Below, in pieces: positions 58,814-64,000 of a stretch of DNA of 64,000 bases. The notes under the pieces were generated by a model, which was given only the letters and a program-made list of their open reading frames with translations, had not been told where the DNA came from and did not search any database. Numbering within the stretch: the first letter of the stretch is position 1; each line of letters opens with the position of its first letter. Origin of the DNA: Pseudomonas tohonis (lineage in GTDB: Bacteria > Pseudomonadota > Gammaproteobacteria > Pseudomonadales > Pseudomonadaceae); the NCBI RefSeq assembly GCF_012767755.2, contig NZ_AP023189.1:4962001-5026000 (forward strand), given 5' to 3'. A program made the position numbers and the translations under genes.

Positions 58814-59523
58814 CAGCCTTTCCCGCTGGTGAGCACGTAGCCCTTGCCCCAGACGGTCTCCAGCCGCCACTGGGCATAGCCGAGCCGCGCCAGTTTGCGA
58901 CGGATGTGGCTGACGTGCATGTCCAGGCTGCGGTCGTGCTGCGAGTAGGCGCGGTGCAGCACGTGCTGGTAAAGGAACGCCTTGCTCTGCGCCTCCTCCA
59001 TGTGCCGCGAGAAGGTGACCAGCAGGCGGTACTCGGTGGGCGTGAGTTCGGCCCAGCGCCCGCGATAGCTGATATCCGAGCGCCCTTCGTCGAACTTCAG
59101 CTCCAGTGCCTCGCTGGGCGGTTCCGGCTCACGCCGTTCGTAGGCCACGCGACGCAGCACGGCATCCACCCGCACCTGCATCTCCGCCATGCTGAAGGGC
59201 TTGGGCAGGTAGTCGTCCGCCCCCTGGCTGAAGCCGGCGATGCGGTCCTGCTCGGCGCCCAGCGCGGACATCAGGATCACCGGCACGCGGCGGCGTCGGC
59301 GCAGCTCGGCGAGCACCTCCAGGCCGCTGCGCCCGGGCAGCAGGATGTCCATGAGGATCAGGTCGAAATCCTCGGCGCAGGCCAGGCCCAGGGCCTCATC
59401 GCCATCCCGCCGCAAGGTCACGTCGAACCCCCGGCGACCGAGGTGATCGCAGAGATGGGAGGCCAGGACGGGGTCGTCCTCGATGGCGAGGATGCGGGCA
59501 CTCTGGGGGATACTGACGTTCAT
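58813..59523 (-). CDS. OmpR-family response regulator (PirR-like)
   Basis: A 236-residue regulator. The receiver domain has acidic pair E15/D16 and D59 (LILMDILLPG) as the phosphoryl acceptor, and a KPF motif. A winged-helix domain with LTPTEYRLLVTFSRH and RRKLARLGYAQWRLETVWGK follows. It is the partner of the coupled kinase. Divergent from gacS, with inverted repeats upstream that may be its own sites. Confidence 0.9.
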   Translation of the reverse strand: MNVSIPQSARILAIEDDPVLASHLCDHLGRRGFDVTLRRDGDEALGLACAEDFDLILMDILLPGRSGLEVLAELRRRRRVPVILMSALGAEQDRIAGFSQGADDYLPKPFSMAEMQVRVDAVLRRVAYERREPEPPSEALELKFDEGRSDISYRGRWAELTPTEYRLLVTFSRHMEEAQSKAFLYQHVLHRAYSQHDRSLDMHVSHIRRKLARLGYAQWRLETVWGKGYVLTSGKG

Positions 59524-59533
59524 GGAATCACCA

Positions 59534-59569
59534 GCAAATGCGAATTATTCGTTAATAGAATCGCATTCT
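59534..59569. promoter_or_regulatory. Inverted repeats between PirR-like gene and gacS
   Basis: GCGAAT-T-ATTCGT (59540-59552) is a near-perfect inverted repeat, and AGAAT-CGC-ATTCT (59557-59569) is perfect. The first, read with its flank CAAATGCGAATTATT, also resembles a Fur box. They lie 11-46 bases before the regulator start. Confidence 0.5.
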
Positions 59570-59580
59570 GGCAAATCGCC

Positions 59581-59612
59581 GCCTGGATTCCCATATCACC
59601 GCCTGGATTCCC
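59581..59612 (+). repeat. 20-bp spaced direct repeat in gacS leader
   Basis: GCCTGGATTCCC occurs at 59581-59592 and again at 59601-59612, exactly 20 bases apart, with GCCTATAT or ATATCACC between. The spacing is two helical turns, about 75-100 bases before the gacS start. Confidence 0.6.
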
Positions 59613-59683
59613 GCCTATATGTGGGAGGATTCCGACCGGCCGAATCGCTACACTTCCGGCATTCACTGACCGAAGGAACGAGC

Positions 59684-62443
<2,760 letters not shown>

Positions 62444-62503
62444 CCTGATGCAGGGCGCCTCTTCCCCGGCGGTCTAGAATGGCCGGGGATAAAAGGAGAG
62501 CCC

Positions 62504-63487
62504 ATGCGCACCATTCTTTTCAGCAGCCAGACCTATGACCGCGAAAGCTTCCTCGGCGCCGCGGCAGGCATCGAGCTGCATTTCCAGCCGGCACGGCTGA
62601 CCCTCGACACCACGGCCCTGGCCAATGGCTTCGACGTGGTCTGCGCCTTCATCAACGACGACCTGTCCGCGCCGGTGCTGGAGCACCTGGTGGCGGGCGG
62701 CACGCGCCTGATCGCACTGCGCTCGGCTGGCTACAACCACGTCGACCTCACGGCAGCCCGCGCGCTCGGCCTCACCGTCGTGCGGGTACCGGCCTACTCG
62801 CCCCACGCGGTCGCCGAACATGCGGTGGCATTGATCCTCGCCCTCAACCGGCGCCTTCACCGCGCCTACAACCGGACGCGCGAAGGCGACTTCAGCCTGC
62901 ACGGCCTGACCGGCTTCGACCTGGTGGGCAAGCGCGTGGGCGTGGTCGGCACCGGGCAGATCGGCGAGACCTTCGCCCGCATCATGGCCGGCTTCGGCTG
63001 CCAGCTGCTGGCCTACGACCCCTTCCCCAACCCGGCCGTGGAAGCCATGGGGGCACGCTACCTGCCCCTGGACCCGCTGCTCGCCGAGAGCGACATCATC
63101 AGCCTGCACTGCCCGCTCAACGACGCCACCCGCTACCTGATCAACGCCGACAGCCTGCAGCACATGAAACCCGGTGCGATGCTCATCAACACCGGGCGCG
63201 GCGCACTGGTGGAAACCCCGGCGCTGATCGAGGCGCTGAAGAGCGGCCAGCTCGGCTACCTGGGCCTGGACGTCTATGAAGAGGAAGCCAACCTGTTCTT
63301 CGAAGACCGCTCCGACCTGCCGTTGCAGGACGACGTGCTGGCCCGGCTGCTGACCTTCCCCAACGTCATCGTCACGGCGCACCAGGCCTTCCTCACCCGC
63401 GAGGCGCTGGCGGCCATCGCCCGTACCACGCTGGACAACATCGCCGCCTGGGCCGCCGGGCGGCCGTGCAACCAGGTCGACGCCTAG
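62504..63487 (+). CDS. ldhA: D-lactate dehydrogenase (fermentative)
   Basis: A 327-residue D-2-hydroxyacid dehydrogenase. The NAD fold is GVVGTGQIGETFARI, the catalytic Arg lies in NTGRGALVETPALI, and the His in TAHQAFLTREAL. It reduces pyruvate to D-lactate under low oxygen. It lies 60 bases after gacS, as in P. aeruginosa. AAGGAGA precedes the ATG. Confidence 0.94.
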   Translation: MRTILFSSQTYDRESFLGAAAGIELHFQPARLTLDTTALANGFDVVCAFINDDLSAPVLEHLVAGGTRLIALRSAGYNHVDLTAARALGLTVVRVPAYSPHAVAEHAVALILALNRRLHRAYNRTREGDFSLHGLTGFDLVGKRVGVVGTGQIGETFARIMAGFGCQLLAYDPFPNPAVEAMGARYLPLDPLLAESDIISLHCPLNDATRYLINADSLQHMKPGAMLINTGRGALVETPALIEALKSGQLGYLGLDVYEEEANLFFEDRSDLPLQDDVLARLLTFPNVIVTAHQAFLTREALAAIARTTLDNIAAWAAGRPCNQVDA

Positions 63488-63522
63488 GCCGTGATAGGAT
63501 GCGCGGCGTTTCTGGAGGACCT

Positions 63523-63960
63523 ATGGCCGAACACGATTTCCGTTACAACCTGCTCAACCCCGCCCACACCCTCAGCGAGTGCCGTGCACTCGCGCCGGGC
63601 CGCTATCAGGTCACCGGCACCGGGGGCTCGATCCAGAATGGCGACACCCTGGTCGTCACCCTCAAGGGCAGCCGCGACCTGGCGATGCGCCTGGAGGTGG
63701 AGAAGGTCCGCCACCTGATCAACCCGCCCGGCCAGTGGCTGGCGGTGGCCAAGGGCCCGGTCTTCAAGGAACTGTCCATCCTCAACTGGCACGTGGACTG
63801 CGACGCCTGCGCCAAGCGCCTGGACTTCGAGTTCGCCGTCGATTCCAGCCTCGGCAAGAGCGCGCAGGCACCGGCCGCGGAAGCCCGTATCGCCGAGCTG
63901 GGCTGGTTGAACAGGGAAGGCAAGCACCTCTGCCCGAAATGCCGTCAGGAGACCCCATGA
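63523..63960 (+). CDS. Conserved protein with C-terminal zinc-binding Cys pairs
   Basis: A 145-residue protein (MAEHDFRYNLLNPAHTLSEC). Two CxxC pairs, DCDACAKRL and LCPKC, suggest a zinc site across the second half. GGAGG precedes the ATG at 63523. Its stop overlaps the next gene start (ATGA). Function unknown; a similar gene follows ldhA in P. aeruginosa. Confidence 0.85.
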   Translation: MAEHDFRYNLLNPAHTLSECRALAPGRYQVTGTGGSIQNGDTLVVTLKGSRDLAMRLEVEKVRHLINPPGQWLAVAKGPVFKELSILNWHVDCDACAKRLDFEFAVDSSLGKSAQAPAAEARIAELGWLNREGKHLCPKCRQETP

Positions 63961-64000
63961 ACCGCAACGCAATCAGTGCCGCCGTCGGCGCCCTGGCCCT
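63957..64000 (+). CDS. Start of an exported protein (cut by window edge)
   Basis: The frame starts with ATG 63957, overlapping the preceding TGA. Only 14 complete codons are visible (MNRNAISAAVGALA), with the beginnings of a signal peptide. It is coupled to the upstream gene. No further call is possible. Confidence 0.7.
   Translation, partial: MNRNAISAAVGALA

Overview
The window is chromosomal DNA of a high-GC gammaproteobacterium and almost certainly a Pseudomonas. The evidence is the gene order tol-pal / ruvCAB / yebC / aspS, oprD / proS, hda / purMN, mazG / relA / rlmD / cysM and gacS / ldhA, an OprD-type porin, a GacS hybrid kinase, and many small genes typical of the genus. Gene order resembles P. 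aeruginosa PAO1 PA1013 down to PA0925 as I remember it. The blocks specific to P. aeruginosa (pqs/mvfR, lpxO2 region) are absent, so a relative outside P. aeruginosa is likely; the species cannot be named from this sequence alone.

Layout. 1-1066: a partial zinc-ribbon membrane protein and a GNAT acetyltransferase. 1067-2716: a small accessory islet beside tRNA-Ser(CGA). It has two repressor-like genes with the same C-terminal tail, an Arc-type remnant, a divergent promoter with palindromic operators, and a coupled pair of unknown genes. 2921-11211: purC (of an unexpected class), bamC, dapA, gcvR-like, bcp, an AI-2E permease, tusA-like, a BepA-like protease and nadA. 11442-20645: tRNA-Lys(UUU), queC, queE, cpoB, pal, tolBARQ, ybgC and ruvBAC. 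20707-28753: yebC, aspS, an Hpt/HD-GYP fusion, a short-chain dehydrogenase, dps-like, a GGEEF protein, a membrane-anchored cold-shock protein, slyX and a HIT protein.

28754-29549 is a long, AT-richer gene-free stretch leading into oprD. 30985-37749: thioesterase, proS, lipoprotein, lytic transglycosylase, acyP, a thioredoxin-like lipoprotein, a PilZ-like protein and two small unknown genes. 37917-47327: BrkB/YihY, ArsC-like, WrbA, DUF2069, hda, perM, DUF2066, purM, purN, DUF3108, Rof-like and DUF2058. 47348-53101: mazG, relA, rlmD, a small ORF and cysM. 53347-59523: an iron-uptake cluster (PiuA/Fiu-type receptor, PiuC hydroxylase, Sel1 protein, two-component pair) with Fur-like sites. 59684-64000: gacS, ldhA, a small conserved gene and the start of another.

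Most of the window is housekeeping: cell-envelope integrity (Tol-Pal, BamC), DNA recombination (RuvABC), purine, NAD, lysine, cysteine and queuosine synthesis, and stress signalling (RelA, MazG, GacS). No complete prophage, transposon, CRISPR array or toxin cluster was found. The points most worth following are the islet at tRNA-Ser, the purC replacement, the degenerate HD-GYP fusion, the regulatory DNA upstream of oprD and gacS, and the composite iron-uptake locus.
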